From Gammaproteobacteria bacterium (GTDB taxonomy: Bacteria > Pseudomonadota > Gammaproteobacteria > Porifericomitales > Porifericomitaceae): a stretch of DNA of 53,385 nucleotides. The stretch lies in contig JABAAT010000048.1 of NCBI GenBank assembly GCA_014238615.1, positions 1 to 53,385 on the forward strand. Reading direction: 5' to 3'. Shown in pieces: positions 17,915 to 26,989 of the stretch. The notes under the pieces are model-generated. The model did not search any database. It was not told the origin of the DNA and saw only the letters and a program-made list of their open reading frames with translations. The position numbers and the translations under genes were made by a program. Positions within the stretch are counted from its first letter, which is position 1. The number at the start of each line of letters is the position of its first letter.

Positions 17915-18844
17915 ATGCCCACCTTCAAATCTTCACAAGGCACCCTGCAAGGCAGCCTGGTCGCTATCGCAACCCCCATGCAGGGCGGCGTCGGCGCGTC
18001 CGTGCCGGTTGATTACGTCGCCCTGGAACGCCTCATCGATTTCCACGTGCGGCAGGGCAGCGACGGCCTGGTGGTGGCCGGAACCACGGGCGAGGCCGCC
18101 ACCCTGACGCACGAGGAACACTGCGAACTGCTGCGCCGCGCCGTGCAGCTGGCAGCCGGGCGCCTGCCGATCATCGCGGGTACCGGCGCCAACTCCACCT
18201 GGGAGGCGATCGCTCTGAGCCGCAGCGCCCATGCACTCGGTGTGGATGCCTGCCTGCTGATCACACCTTATTACAACAAGCCGACCCAGCAGGGGCTGGT
18301 GCGGCACTTCACGGAAGTGGCGCAAGCCGTACCGGCACCGCTGATCCTATATAATATCCCGGGTCGTACCGCCTGTGACATGCTGCCAGGAACCGTGGCA
18401 GAGTTGGCCCGCCTGGAAAACGTCATCGGCTTGAAGGAGGCTTCCGGGGAATTGTCCAGGGTCGCCGAGCTGCGCGCCGGGTGCCCGGACGATTTCTTGT
18501 TATTCAGCGGCGAGGACTCCTGTGCGCGGGATTTCATCCTGGCGGGCGGCAACGGTGTGATCTCGGTGACCGCCAACGTGGCACCGGGAGCCATGCACAA
18601 GCTCTGCGAGCTGGCGCTGGCGGGCGACAAGAACGGCGCGCTGGAGGTGAATAAGCGGCTCACAATGTTGCACCAAAGACTGTTTCTAGAGTCTAATCCC
18701 ATTCCCGTGAAATGGGCCTTACAGCGCATGGGACTCTTGGAGAAAGGTATGCGTTTACCCCTGACCTGGCTTACCCCGGAGCACCACGGCGCCGTGGAAG
18801 AAGCCCTGCACCAGGCCGGTTCGCTACAGCAAACCTGCGACTAA
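17915..18844 (+). CDS. dapA: 4-hydroxy-tetrahydrodipicolinate synthase
   Basis: 309 aa TIM barrel. It condenses pyruvate with aspartate semialdehyde, the first lysine/diaminopimelate step. The Schiff-base lysine is K174 in IGLKEASGEL. The catalytic triad elements are T57-T58 in VVAGTTGEA, Y120 in TPYYNKPTQ and Y146 in ILYNIPGRT. AGGA lies seven bases before the ATG. It is followed 41 bases later by bamC, the conserved dapA-bamC pair, so an operon is likely. dapB, the next enzyme of the pathway, is encoded convergently only 1 kb away. Confidence 0.97.
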   Translation: MPTFKSSQGTLQGSLVAIATPMQGGVGASVPVDYVALERLIDFHVRQGSDGLVVAGTTGEAATLTHEEHCELLRRAVQLAAGRLPIIAGTGANSTWEAIALSRSAHALGVDACLLITPYYNKPTQQGLVRHFTEVAQAVPAPLILYNIPGRTACDMLPGTVAELARLENVIGLKEASGELSRVAELRAGCPDDFLLFSGEDSCARDFILAGGNGVISVTANVAPGAMHKLCELALAGDKNGALEVNKRLTMLHQRLFLESNPIPVKWALQRMGLLEKGMRLPLTWLTPEHHGAVEEALHQAGSLQQTCD

Positions 18845-18885
18845 GCACTCTCTTCAGGGCGCATTCCCTGCCATTGAGAACCCAC

Positions 18886-19605
18886 ATGCAAGACACTGAC
18901 ACCTCTAAACACCATCGCCCCGCACCACCCGCCGCCCGGGCCGTGTGCGTCTGCCTGCTGCTCAGCCTCCTGGGCGGCTGCAAATACTTGCCCACCCTGG
19001 ACAAGGTGAAGAACGACGAACGCGAGGAATACACGAAGCACCGCGAGATGGAAGACCTGGAGATCCCCCCCGACCTGACCCGGGAATTGCCGTCCGAGCC
19101 ACCGTTGGTCGTCAACGATCCTCCTCCCGGGGACGGCCTGCCCCGGGAACAAGCCAAGACACAGCCTGCCGCGACGCCAGGCACACCGCTTCCCGCCCCT
19201 TCCGCCGCGACCAATGCGGTACTCGCCTCCCGAGAGAGCGGCGGCGTGCTGCTACAAATCACCGCCGGCCTTGAGGAAACCTGGCCGCGGCTGCGCGCGT
19301 ACTGGACTAAGGTAGGACGGGAACTCAGCATAGACGACATGGAACTGGGAGTCATGGAAACATCCTGGTCCACCCCGCATCAAGAGGGAGCCCGGCAGAC
19401 CCGCGACAAGATCACCCTGATCGTCGAAGCCAGGGAAGGTGGCAGCCGGCTCATGCTGCACATCAGCCACGCCAGGGAGCGGCTTCAGGAAGATCCGAAC
19501 GGAGCACAGGCATGGCTTCCCGTTCAGTCCGAACCTGGCAGGGACCAACAACTGGCGGCCAGGCTCACCGAACACCTGGGTGCCGCGGGCTCCACGGAGA
19601 GCTGA
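18886..19605 (+). CDS. bamC: Outer membrane assembly lipoprotein BamC (NlpB)
   Basis: 239 aa. A signal peptide ends in the lipobox LLGGC (Cys32). Next comes the unstructured BamC N-terminal segment with the typical EEYTKHREMEDLEIPPDLT, which contacts BamD, then a Pro/Ala linker and one helix-grip domain (LQITAGLEETWPRLRAYW, VMETSW). E. coli BamC is about 340 aa with two such domains; this one appears to have only the first. The start is the ATG giving MQDTDTSK; the frame is open further upstream inside dapA. It is part of the BAM complex with the BamB and BamE encoded elsewhere in this window. Confidence 0.87.
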   Translation: MQDTDTSKHHRPAPPAARAVCVCLLLSLLGGCKYLPTLDKVKNDEREEYTKHREMEDLEIPPDLTRELPSEPPLVVNDPPPGDGLPREQAKTQPAATPGTPLPAPSAATNAVLASRESGGVLLQITAGLEETWPRLRAYWTKVGRELSIDDMELGVMETSWSTPHQEGARQTRDKITLIVEAREGGSRLMLHISHARERLQEDPNGAQAWLPVQSEPGRDQQLAARLTEHLGAAGSTES

Positions 19606-19608
19606 CCG

Positions 19609-19638
19609 CCCGGAATCGTTTGCCCGGAATCGTTTGCC
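19609..19638. repeat. 14-bp tandem duplication
   Basis: CCGGAATCGTTTGC is duplicated head to tail with a 14-base period (19609-19622 and 19623-19636), directly after the bamC stop. Confidence 0.92.
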
Positions 19639-19681
19639 GCGCTTCGAACCCCGGAAAATAACGGTGACGAAGCCGTCCGCC

Positions 19682-19707
19682 GCGGTTGTTTACTGCGGTT
19701 GTTTACT
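19682..19707. repeat. 13-bp tandem duplication
   Basis: GCGGTTGTTTACT occurs twice in direct succession in the bamC-dapB spacer. Confidence 0.93.
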
Positions 19708-19718
19708 TCCTGGGCGGC

Positions 19719-19748
19719 CTTTTGACAGGGGCGCTTTTGACAGGGGCG
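19719..19748. repeat. 15-bp tandem duplication
   Basis: CTTTTGACAGGGGCG occurs twice in direct succession, 30 bases before the dapB stop on the plus-strand map. Confidence 0.93.
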
Positions 19749-19779
19749 GCTTTCGGCAGGAGCTGCAGGGGGTTTCCAG

Positions 19780-20628
19780 TCAATCCGCCGGCGCCGCGGG
19801 TGCCCGGCCCAGGCCGAGCACATCGCGCATTTCATAGCAACCGGGCGGGCGCTCCCGTAACCAGAGCGCGGCGCGCAGGGCACCGGCGGCGAAAGTAGCA
19901 CGGCTGGCGGCGCGGTGGGTGATCTCCACCCGCTCGCCCGGGCCCCCCAGCAACAAGGTATGCTCGCCGACGATGTCGGCAGCTCGGATCACCGAGTAAC
20001 CCAATTCCCCGGGGCGCCGCAGCGATGCGCCGAAGCGGTTCCGCACGGCGCATTCCTCGTGTTCCAGGCCGCGCGCCCGGCAGACCAGTTCCCCCAGGTG
20101 CAAAGCGGTTCCGGAAGGCGCATCCCGCTTGGCTGCATGGTGCATTTCCGTGATCTCCATGTCGTATTCAGCGCCCAGCGCCCCCGCGGCGATCTCGCCC
20201 AACACGAAGCAGAGATTCATGCCGATGCTCATGTTGGGACTCCAAAGCACCGCGATCTCCCGCGCTATGCTCCGCAGGCAGTCGCGCCCCGCATCATCCA
20301 GGCCGGTCGTGCCGCTGACCATGGAAACCCGGGCCTGGGCGCAGGCGCGCGCCAACCCGGTAAACGCCGACGGCAGACTGAAGTCAATCAAGACATCGCT
20401 TTGGGACAGGTCCAGGTCTTCGCTTGCCTTGAGGACGACTCCCAACTCCCCCAGACCGGCAGCCACTCCGACATCGGCACCGAGAGCAGGCGCCCCGGCG
20501 TGTTCGCAGGCCGCGCTCAGGCGCACTCCCGGCGTGGCATGGCAGACTTCCAGAACCTTCCTGCCCATGCGCCCGGCGGCACCACTCACGGCGACCCGCA
20601 ACAGGCGCGCCTCCGCCTCAGTGACCAC
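19780..20628 (-). CDS. dapB: 4-hydroxy-tetrahydrodipicolinate reductase
   Basis: 282 aa. It reduces the DapA product with NAD(P)H. The Rossmann motif VSGAAGRMG is at residues 14-22, GTTGL near 120, the catalytic segment EITEMHHAAKRDAPSGTAL near 165-183 (His pair and Lys), and GEHTLLLGG follows. The GTG start overlaps the end of dnaJ by 11 bases; a later TTG just before RVAVSG is a less likely alternative. The dnaJ-dapB arrangement occurs in several gammaproteobacteria, so lysine synthesis is here tied to the heat-shock transcript. Confidence 0.96.
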   Translation of the reverse strand: MVTEAEARLLRVAVSGAAGRMGRKVLEVCHATPGVRLSAACEHAGAPALGADVGVAAGLGELGVVLKASEDLDLSQSDVLIDFSLPSAFTGLARACAQARVSMVSGTTGLDDAGRDCLRSIAREIAVLWSPNMSIGMNLCFVLGEIAAGALGAEYDMEITEMHHAAKRDAPSGTALHLGELVCRARGLEHEECAVRNRFGASLRRPGELGYSVIRAADIVGEHTLLLGGPGERVEITHRAASRATFAAGALRAALWLRERPPGCYEMRDVLGLGRAPAAPAD

Positions 20629-21766
20629 GCAGATCCTTTAGGAATTTCTTCATCCCCTGAACCCATGAATCCATGATGGGCATGTGGCGGTGTCCGACGC
20701 CCTCACTCATCTCCCGATTCAGTTCCTCCAGTAACTCGCGTTGCCGCTTCGTCAGCCGCACGGGAGTCTCCACCTGGATATGGCACAACAGGTCACCGCG
20801 CCGGCCCTGGGAACGTCGGCTCGGCACGCCCTGGCCACGCAGGCGTAACTCCTGCCCGGACTGTGTGCCGGGCGGCACCTTCAGCATCACCTTCCCCTTC
20901 AGGGTCGGCACCTCCACCTCACCGCCCAGGCAGGCACGGACAATGCTCACGGGCACCCGGCACAGCAGGTTGGCGCCATCGCGTACGAAAAACGGATGCC
21001 GGCGCACATGCACCCGCACATACAGATCACCGGCCGGCGCGCCCCGTTCTCCGGCCTCTCCCTTTCCCGTTAGACGCACCTGGTCGCCGTCGTCAACGCC
21101 CGCCGGGATCTGCACTTCAAACTGGCTGGCCCGGCGGCGGCGGCCCTCGCCCCGGCACTGCGGACAGGGATCGGAGATGGTCTGACCGGAACCACGGCAT
21201 CCAGGGCAGGTCTGCTGGATCGAAAAAAAGCCCTGCTGCGTTCGTACCTGGCCGGTACCGCTACAGCTCGAGCAAGGCCGCAGCGGGGTCTTGCCCAAGC
21301 TCCCGCTGCCGCGGCAACTTTCACAGGCGCAGAGTTTCTGGAAACGCAAGTCCACCTTGCGACCGAAGGCCGCCTCCCGCAGATCCAGTTCCACGTCATA
21401 GATCAGGTCAGAGCCAGCCCACCCGTCGGCCTGGGCGCCAGCGGCAGCCCCTCCCCCCTGCGTAAAAACGTCGTTAAACAGATGGTTGAACAGACCGCCT
21501 ATATCCTGCCGGCCGGCGGCGTGGCCGGCTTGCGACCCAACCGCCGCACCGGCATGACCGAACTGATCGTAGGCACGGCGCTTGGCCTGTTCGGAAAGCA
21601 CACCAAAAGCTTCCCGCACTTCCTTGAAGCGCTCCTCGGCCTGCCGATCTCCGGGGTTGCGATCCGGATGATGCCGCATCGCCTGCCGCCGGTAAGCCTG
21701 GCGGATCTCCTCCGTGTCAGCCTGGCGGGAGACGCCCAACACTTCGTAATAATCCCGCTTCTCCAT
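20618..21766 (-). CDS. dnaJ: Chaperone protein DnaJ
   Basis: 382 aa. J domain with HPD at residues 33-35. A Gly/Ala-rich linker contains DIGGLFNHLFNDVF. The zinc-binding domain has all four CxxCxGxG repeats (CESCRGSG, CSSCSGTG, CPGCRGSG, CPQCRGEG), followed by the two beta-rich C-terminal domains. It stimulates DnaK ATPase and delivers substrates. AGGA lies upstream of the ATG. It follows dnaK by 35 bases, the standard arrangement. Confidence 0.98.
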   Translation of the reverse strand: MEKRDYYEVLGVSRQADTEEIRQAYRRQAMRHHPDRNPGDRQAEERFKEVREAFGVLSEQAKRRAYDQFGHAGAAVGSQAGHAAGRQDIGGLFNHLFNDVFTQGGGAAAGAQADGWAGSDLIYDVELDLREAAFGRKVDLRFQKLCACESCRGSGSLGKTPLRPCSSCSGTGQVRTQQGFFSIQQTCPGCRGSGQTISDPCPQCRGEGRRRRASQFEVQIPAGVDDGDQVRLTGKGEAGERGAPAGDLYVRVHVRRHPFFVRDGANLLCRVPVSIVRACLGGEVEVPTLKGKVMLKVPPGTQSGQELRLRGQGVPSRRSQGRRGDLLCHIQVETPVRLTKRQRELLEELNREMSEGVGHRHMPIMDSWVQGMKKFLKDLRGH

Positions 21767-21801
21767 GGTTGTCCTATTTAGCGCTTCCGCCCGGCGCGCG
21801 C

Positions 21802-23781
21802 TCAGGATTCATCCGGGGATTTATCCGAATCTTTCTTTACTTCGCGGTACTCCGCATCCACCACTTCCTGGACCGCCTCGCCCTCGGTGTCGGCGGCCTG
21901 CTGCTCTCCGGAGTCTGGAGAAACGGACGACTCCGAACCATTCCCAGCCGCCGCGGCGGCCTGCTGCGGGGGCTGCAGCTTCTGGGCCAACTTCATGCAA
22001 AGTTCGCCGAGTTCCCGACTTGAGTCTTCGATCTTTTGCCTGTCCTTGGAACGCAAGGCTTCCTCCAGGCCGCCCGCGGCCTTCTCCATCTCTTCCTTGT
22101 CTGCGACCGCGACCTTGTCACCGGCCTCCCGCAGCTGCTTGCGTGCTCCGTAGAGGATGGTATCCGCGCTGTTACAGAGTTGCACCAGTTCAAGCGCCTG
22201 GCGATCCTCCTCGGCATATTTTTCGGCATCCCCCACCATGCGCTGAATCTCCTCTTCAGCCAGACCGCTGGAAGCACGGATCTCAAGACGTTGTTCCTGC
22301 CCGGTGTCCTTATCCCTGGCGGAGACCTTGAGGATGCCGTTCGCGTCAATATCAAAGCTGACCTGCACCTGCGGCATGCCGCGTGGCGCCTGGCGGATCC
22401 CGGTCAGGTCAAACTGCCCGAGGGAGCGATTATCCTTAGACAACTCGCGCTCCCCCTGTAGGATGTGCACGGTGACCCGGGACTGATTGTCCTCCGCGGT
22501 CGTAAAAGTCTGTTCGGCGCGGGTCGGGATGGTGGTGTTCTTGCTGATCAGCTTGGTCATGATGCCGCCCTGGGTTTCCACGCCCAGGGACAAAGGCGTC
22601 ACGTCCAACAGCAGGATATCCTTCACCTCGCCGCCCAGCACACCGCCCTGCAGGGCTGCGCCGACCGCCACCGCCTCGTCCGGATTCACATCGCGCCGCG
22701 GTTCCCGGCCGAAAAATTCCTGCACCTTCTCCTGCACCTTGGGCATCCGGGTCTGGCCGCCCACCAGGAGCACGTGGGAGATGTCCGACACTTCCAGCTT
22801 CGCGTCCCGCAGCGCGATGCGGCAGGGTTCCAGGGAGCGCTCCACCAAGTCCTCGACCAGGGACTCCAGGCGCGCGCGCGTGAAGCGCATGTTCAGGTGC
22901 TTCGGCCCCGAAGCGTCGGCCGTGATATAAGGCAAATTGATATCCAGCTGCTGGCTGGAAGACAACTCGATCTTGGCCTTCTCCGCCTCATCCTTGAGGC
23001 GCTGCAGGGCCAGCGGATCATTCTTCAGATCGATGCCCTGCTCTTTCTGGAACTCCTCGCACAGGCAGTCGATGATGCGTAGATCAAAGTCTTCGCCGCC
23101 GAGGAACGTGTCACCGTTCGTGGCCAGCACCTCGAACTGTTGCTCGCCGCTCACATCCGCGATTTCAATGATGGAAACATCGAAAGTCCCGCCGCCCAGG
23201 TCATACACCGCGATCTTGCTGCTGCCCGCCTGCTTCTTATCCAGGCCGAAAGCCAAGGCGGCCGCGGTCGGCTCGTTGATAATGCGCTTCACTTCCAGAC
23301 CGGCGATACGCCCGGCGTCCTTGGTCGCCTGGCGCTGCGAGTCATTAAAGTAAGCTGGCACCGTGATCACGGCCTCCGTGACCGTCTCCCCCAGGTAATC
23401 CTCGGCGGTCTGCTTCATCTTCATCAGTATGCGCGCGGAGACCTCCGGCGGAGCCATGCTTTTGCCGCGTGCTTCAATCCAGGCGGCGCCGCTCTCCGCC
23501 TTGACGATGCTGTACGGCACCATCTTGATGTCGCGCTGCACCACCTCGTCATCGAAACGCCGGCCGACCAGGCGCTTCACCGCGAACAGGGTGTTCTTGG
23601 GATTGCTGACCGCCTGGCGCTTAGCCGCCTGCCCGACCAATACCTCGTCATCGCTGTAGGCGACCACGGACGGTGTGGTGCGCGAGCCCTCGTTGTTCTC
23701 CAGCACGCGGGGAGAGGAACCCTCCAACACCGCGACACAGGAATTCGTGGTGCCCAGATCAATGCCGATAATTTTTCCCAT
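21802..23781 (-). CDS. dnaK: Chaperone protein DnaK (Hsp70)
   Basis: 659 aa. The N-terminal ATPase domain starts [17 protein letters not shown] and contains [15 protein letters not shown] and [11 protein letters not shown]. The substrate-binding domain starts near [14 protein letters not shown], and the helical lid is followed by a Gln/Ala-rich tail ending in acidic residues ([12 protein letters not shown]). It lies between grpE and dnaJ, with 68 and 35 bp gaps. Slightly longer than the E. coli protein because of the tail. Confidence 0.98.
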   Translation of the reverse strand: MGKIIGIDLGTTNSCVAVLEGSSPRVLENNEGSRTTPSVVAYSDDEVLVGQAAKRQAVSNPKNTLFAVKRLVGRRFDDEVVQRDIKMVPYSIVKAESGAAWIEARGKSMAPPEVSARILMKMKQTAEDYLGETVTEAVITVPAYFNDSQRQATKDAGRIAGLEVKRIINEPTAAALAFGLDKKQAGSSKIAVYDLGGGTFDVSIIEIADVSGEQQFEVLATNGDTFLGGEDFDLRIIDCLCEEFQKEQGIDLKNDPLALQRLKDEAEKAKIELSSSQQLDINLPYITADASGPKHLNMRFTRARLESLVEDLVERSLEPCRIALRDAKLEVSDISHVLLVGGQTRMPKVQEKVQEFFGREPRRDVNPDEAVAVGAALQGGVLGGEVKDILLLDVTPLSLGVETQGGIMTKLISKNTTIPTRAEQTFTTAEDNQSRVTVHILQGERELSKDNRSLGQFDLTGIRQAPRGMPQVQVSFDIDANGILKVSARDKDTGQEQRLEIRASSGLAEEEIQRMVGDAEKYAEEDRQALELVQLCNSADTILYGARKQLREAGDKVAVADKEEMEKAAGGLEEALRSKDRQKIEDSSRELGELCMKLAQKLQPPQQAAAAAGNGSESSVSPDSGEQQAADTEGEAVQEVVDAEYREVKKDSDKSPDES

Positions 23782-23808
23782 ACTTCAAAACTCCCGATAA
23801 ACTCAATG

Positions 23809-23837
23809 AATAGACAGCGAGGGAGTAGACAGCGGGG
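23809..23837. repeat. 15-bp imperfect tandem duplication in the grpE-dnaK spacer
   Basis: TAGACAGCG-containing units repeat with a 15-base period between the grpE stop and the dnaK start. Confidence 0.75.
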
Positions 23838-23849
23838 CGGCGCCCCGGC

Positions 23850-24566
23850 TCATTCAGACATCTCCTCGCACTTGCTGACGATGACCTTGGCGGCACGCAG
23901 CAGCCTGCCGTCCAGGCGACAACCGTACTGCAGCATCTCCAGCACTTTCTGTCCGGACCCGGACCCGCCGTTTGTAACGACCCGCATGGAAACGACTTCA
24001 TGCGCCTGCGGATCGAACGCCGCACCGGGACGCGGTTCAATCCACTCCACCTGGAAGCGACCCAACACCTCGCGCAACCGGCGCAGCGTCATGTGCATCC
24101 CTTCCCGCACCGCCTCTAAGTCCGATTCACCGGAGACTGCGCGCACCCCCAGCTCCATGCTGTCCAACACCGGCAGCAATTCCCGCACCAGCGGTTCCAG
24201 GCCGTAGCGATAAGCTTTCTCCACTTCGCGCTGGGCGCGCTTCCGGATATTCTCCAGCTCCGCCCGGGCGCGCAGCAGCTCCTCCTGATTGCGCTGCAGA
24301 ACTTCCTCCAGTTCCCGCACTTCCAGGGCCGATGCATCCTGCCCCCGCAACGCTTCTTCCTGCTCCCCCGCCTGCTCTCCCGCCCCAGACCCAGGTGCAG
24401 ACCCAAGTACAGGCGCCTGCCCAGGCACCCGCGCCGCGCCTCCGCTCTCCGGCCGTGTCTCCCCGTCGCCATTGGCGTCGCTGTCAGCGCCGTTCCGCGC
24501 GTCACCCGGGTCGTTCGTCACGAAATGCTCCCGCGGTTTCTGCTTGTTGTTCGGCTCTTTCACCAT
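23850..24566 (-). CDS. grpE: Nucleotide exchange factor GrpE
   Basis: 238 aa. The first 80 residues are acidic and low-complexity, with a 12-bp tandem duplication encoding GSAPGSGAG. A long coiled coil follows (VRELEEVLQRNQEELLRARAELENIRKRAQREVEKAYRYG in pieces), then the C-terminal beta domain with LEAVREGMHMTLRRL and ADEVVSMR-like DPQAHEVVSM. It releases ADP from DnaK and acts as a thermosensor in E. coli. The long tail before the coiled coil is the only unusual feature. Confidence 0.96.
   Translation of the reverse strand: MVKEPNNKQKPREHFVTNDPGDARNGADSDANGDGETRPESGGAARVPGQAPVLGSAPGSGAGEQAGEQEEALRGQDASALEVRELEEVLQRNQEELLRARAELENIRKRAQREVEKAYRYGLEPLVRELLPVLDSMELGVRAVSGESDLEAVREGMHMTLRRLREVLGRFQVEWIEPRPGAAFDPQAHEVVSMRVVTNGGSGSGQKVLEMLQYGCRLDGRLLRAAKVIVSKCEEMSE
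24386..24409. repeat. 12-bp imperfect tandem duplication inside grpE
   Basis: CAGACCCAGGTG is followed directly by CAGACCCAAGTA. It lies in the low-complexity N-terminal region of GrpE, in frame. Confidence 0.8.
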
Positions 24567-24635
24567 CTTGAGGAAACTCCTATGCGCAGGAAATAGAGAC
24601 CCGCGGTGCCGCCCCGCCCACGCCGCCGTATGCTT

Positions 24636-25742
24636 TCAGATAGATCCTAAGGGGGCCAAATTCAAGGTGGCGCTTAACATCCGGGCCGTCACCTTGACCA
24701 CGGGGATCACCCGCTCGTAATGCATGCGGGTGGGGCCGATCACGCCCAGCACACCCACCACCTTGCCGTTACGCTGGTAGGTTGAGGTCACCATGCTGCA
24801 GTCGTCCAGCACCGGGTAGCCGGATTCGGCGCCGATGAAGATATGCACGCCCTTCGCGTGAATCGCCCGATCCAGCAAGTAAAGCATTTCCCGCTTGTCG
24901 CTGAACACCTCGAAAATCCGCTTGAGCTTCTCCAGATCGCCTAACTCCTGCACATCCATGAGATTGGTCTGCCCGGTGATGAAATAACGATCCCCGCCCT
25001 GCCGGTTGCGCCGCGCCTGCTCGGTCAACTCCATGACCTGCTGCAGAAGCGTATTCACCCGTTCCCGGGTGCGCCGCAGCTCTTCCAGTAGGCAGTCGCG
25101 AATGCTCCCCAGTTCCTCGCCACCCAGAAGCGAGTTCAGGTAATTCGAAGCCCGTTGCAATTCCGCTGTGGAGTGACGGCGCTCGGTGCTGAACACCCGG
25201 TTCTCCACCTTTCCGTCACTGGCAATCAACACCACCAAGAGACGCTTCCCGGACAGGGGGACGAATTCAATATGCTCCACCACCCCTACCCGGCGCTCGT
25301 CGTGCGGCAGACTGACGACCCCGGCAAACTGCGTGAAGTGCGAGAGGATGCCGGAAACCCGCTGCAGCATGGCCTCGGGCAGCTCCTCCAGGCCGGTTTC
25401 CAGTTTCCCGCCCAACTCCTCGCCCAGGCGCTGCATGCCGGCCGCGTCCAGGGTTTCCTCCATCTGCAGCATGTTATCCACGAACAGGCGGTAGCCCTTC
25501 ACCGTGGGAATGCGCCCGGCCGAGGTGTGCGGGGAACGAATCAGGCCCAGATCTTCCATATCCGCCATGACGTTGCGGATCGTCGCCGGACTGAGCATCA
25601 TACCGCTACCCCGTGCCAGGCAACGCGAACTCACCGGCTGACCGTCGTTGATGTAGTGCTCGACCAGGCTGCGGAACAAATGCCAGCCGCGTTCGCCGAG
25701 CCCGAAGGTATCTTCCTCCTCGTCTTTGCGTTTTCTAGGCAT
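24636..25742 (-). CDS. hrcA: Heat-inducible transcription repressor HrcA
   Basis: 368 aa. An N-terminal winged helix (SSRCLARGSGMMLSPATIRNVMADMEDLGLI) is followed by the HrcA signature SPHTSAGRIPTVKGYR and a GAF-like domain with dimerisation region. In other bacteria HrcA represses grpE/dnaK and groE operons through the CIRCE inverted repeat and depends on GroEL for folding. It leads an hrcA-grpE-dnaK-dnaJ-dapB series. I find no CIRCE sequence (TTAGCACTC and GAGTGCTAA halves nine bases apart) in front of it or anywhere else in the window. Confidence 0.96.
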   Translation of the reverse strand: MPRKRKDEEEDTFGLGERGWHLFRSLVEHYINDGQPVSSRCLARGSGMMLSPATIRNVMADMEDLGLIRSPHTSAGRIPTVKGYRLFVDNMLQMEETLDAAGMQRLGEELGGKLETGLEELPEAMLQRVSGILSHFTQFAGVVSLPHDERRVGVVEHIEFVPLSGKRLLVVLIASDGKVENRVFSTERRHSTAELQRASNYLNSLLGGEELGSIRDCLLEELRRTRERVNTLLQQVMELTEQARRNRQGGDRYFITGQTNLMDVQELGDLEKLKRIFEVFSDKREMLYLLDRAIHAKGVHIFIGAESGYPVLDDCSMVTSTYQRNGKVVGVLGVIGPTRMHYERVIPVVKVTARMLSATLNLAPLGSI

Positions 25743-26068
25743 GGCGCCACCGTAAACCAGAAAGGAAACCTGTAACCGTGCGCTTGGAGCCGAACGCCGC
25801 GCGTGTTAACTTCATATCCTTCGGGACAACCCCGAACGGAACCCCGCGTTCCGGGGAGGAGACTACCCGCCTCAGCCGCGCCACCCCGGGCCATGCCCGA
25901 GACCACGAATTGGGATGCTTCATTCCATCTCTAAAAAACATGCTGCTCAATCTCCACGGTAACCACTCCACGGCCGACCCACTGATCATCTCATGGATTG
26001 GGGCGCGGGCAAGCCCACCTTGGGGACGCTTTCCCCGTTCCCCCCTATTATTGTAAGTCTTTGGGCAA
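25743..26068. other. Divergent hrcA-nadK intergenic region
   Basis: 326 bp without a convincing gene. It contains two abutting perfect inverted repeats at 25820-25853. TATTAT at 26046-26051 could be a -10 for nadK, without an obvious -35. No CIRCE is present and no clear sigma-32 promoter was identified for hrcA. Confidence 0.55.
25820..25853. other. Two adjacent inverted repeats upstream of hrcA
   Basis: TTCGGG-ACAAC-CCCGAA (25820-25836) is followed immediately by CGGAAC-CCCGC-GTTCCG (25837-25853). Both have 6-bp perfect arms and 5-base loops. They lie 78-111 bases upstream of the hrcA start, where a leader hairpin or operator could act. They do not resemble CIRCE. Function is not known. 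Confidence 0.6.
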
Positions 26069-26989
26069 ATGTTCAAACGCGTAGTACTTTTTTTGCGGCC
26101 GGAGGAACCACGGCACGCGTCTTGCACTTGGCGCACCGTGGCTGAAATCTTGGAACACCACGGGGCAAATATCCATATCGCCGAAGACCAGCGGGCGGGT
26201 CAGCGTCAAAATAACCAGGCTCCGGAAGAGCTGCAGCGCTGCGATCTGGTCATCGCCGTGGGGGGGGACGGTACCCTGCTGCACGCGGCGCGCGTCCTGA
26301 ACCAATACGCTTCCGCGCCGGGATCCGGGAATGACACGGATGTCAACGCGCAACAACCACCCCTGAATCCCCCCCTGCTCGGCATCAACACCGGCCGTCT
26401 CGGCTTTCTGACAGACATTCCCAAGGAGCATCTCGGCACGACGCTGGAAAAGGTCCTGGCCGGCGCTTACAGCATTGAGCAGCGCTCCATTCTCGACTGC
26501 CGGGCACTGCACGGAAAGACCCCGATCTGTAAACAGATCGCCGTGAACGACGTGGGCGTCTTCAAGCGCAAGGCCAGCCTGATCGACCTGGAAACCTGGA
26601 TCGACGGGCGCCTGGTGCTGCGGGAACGCGCCGACGGGGTCATCGTCTCCACGCCCACCGGCTCCACCGCCTACGCCATGGCAGGCGGCGGACCGATCCT
26701 GCACCCGCGCCTGCATGCCTTGGAACTGGTGCCAATCTGCCCGCTTACCCTGAGTCACAGGCCGCTGGTGCTGCCCGGTGACAGCCAGCTTTCTTTCCGC
26801 ATTGCCGGACACGATCAAGTCCTTGCCGCTCTGACCTGCGACGGCTACGTGGTCACCGAATCGCTGCGCCCGGGGGACGAGGTCCATGTCAAGGCCATCC
26901 CCGAAGCCTTGCGCCTGCTGCATCCCGACGGCTACGACTACTACCGCAGCCTGCGCGACAAGCTGAATTGGGGCGCCCAGCCTTGCTGA
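26069..26989 (+). CDS. nadK: NAD kinase
   Basis: 306 aa. It phosphorylates NAD to NADP. GGDGT is at residues 65-69, followed by INTGRLGFLTD, VNDVGVFKR (the ND/NE motif) and TPTGSTAY with AGGGPILHP. Between the GGDGT helix and GINTG there is an extra segment of about 18 residues (SAPGSGNDTDVNAQQPP) that most bacterial NadK lack. No strong ribosome binding site is visible before the ATG. Its 3' end overlaps recN by seven bases. grpE/nadK/recN adjacency is conserved in gammaproteobacteria. Confidence 0.96.
   Translation: MFKRVVLFLRPEEPRHASCTWRTVAEILEHHGANIHIAEDQRAGQRQNNQAPEELQRCDLVIAVGGDGTLLHAARVLNQYASAPGSGNDTDVNAQQPPLNPPLLGINTGRLGFLTDIPKEHLGTTLEKVLAGAYSIEQRSILDCRALHGKTPICKQIAVNDVGVFKRKASLIDLETWIDGRLVLRERADGVIVSTPTGSTAYAMAGGGPILHPRLHALELVPICPLTLSHRPLVLPGDSQLSFRIAGHDQVLAALTCDGYVVTESLRPGDEVHVKAIPEALRLLHPDGYDYYRSLRDKLNWGAQPC

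Larger units (their letters stand above)
19606..19779. other. Spacer between convergent bamC and dapB with three tandem duplications
   Basis: 174 bp between convergent stops. Nearly half consists of three independent perfect tandem duplications, with 14-, 13- and 15-bp units. No gene and no classical hairpin-plus-T terminator is evident. Confidence 0.7.

Noticed and set aside
18839-18852. CIRCE-like half-site (TAAGCACTC) before bamC
   Set aside because: No matching GAGTGCTAA half follows at the required distance, and the site is not upstream of a heat-shock gene.
25735-26136. 133-codon minus-strand frame upstream of hrcA
   Set aside because: It overlaps the divergent promoter region and nadK, has no family resemblance and no ribosome binding site.
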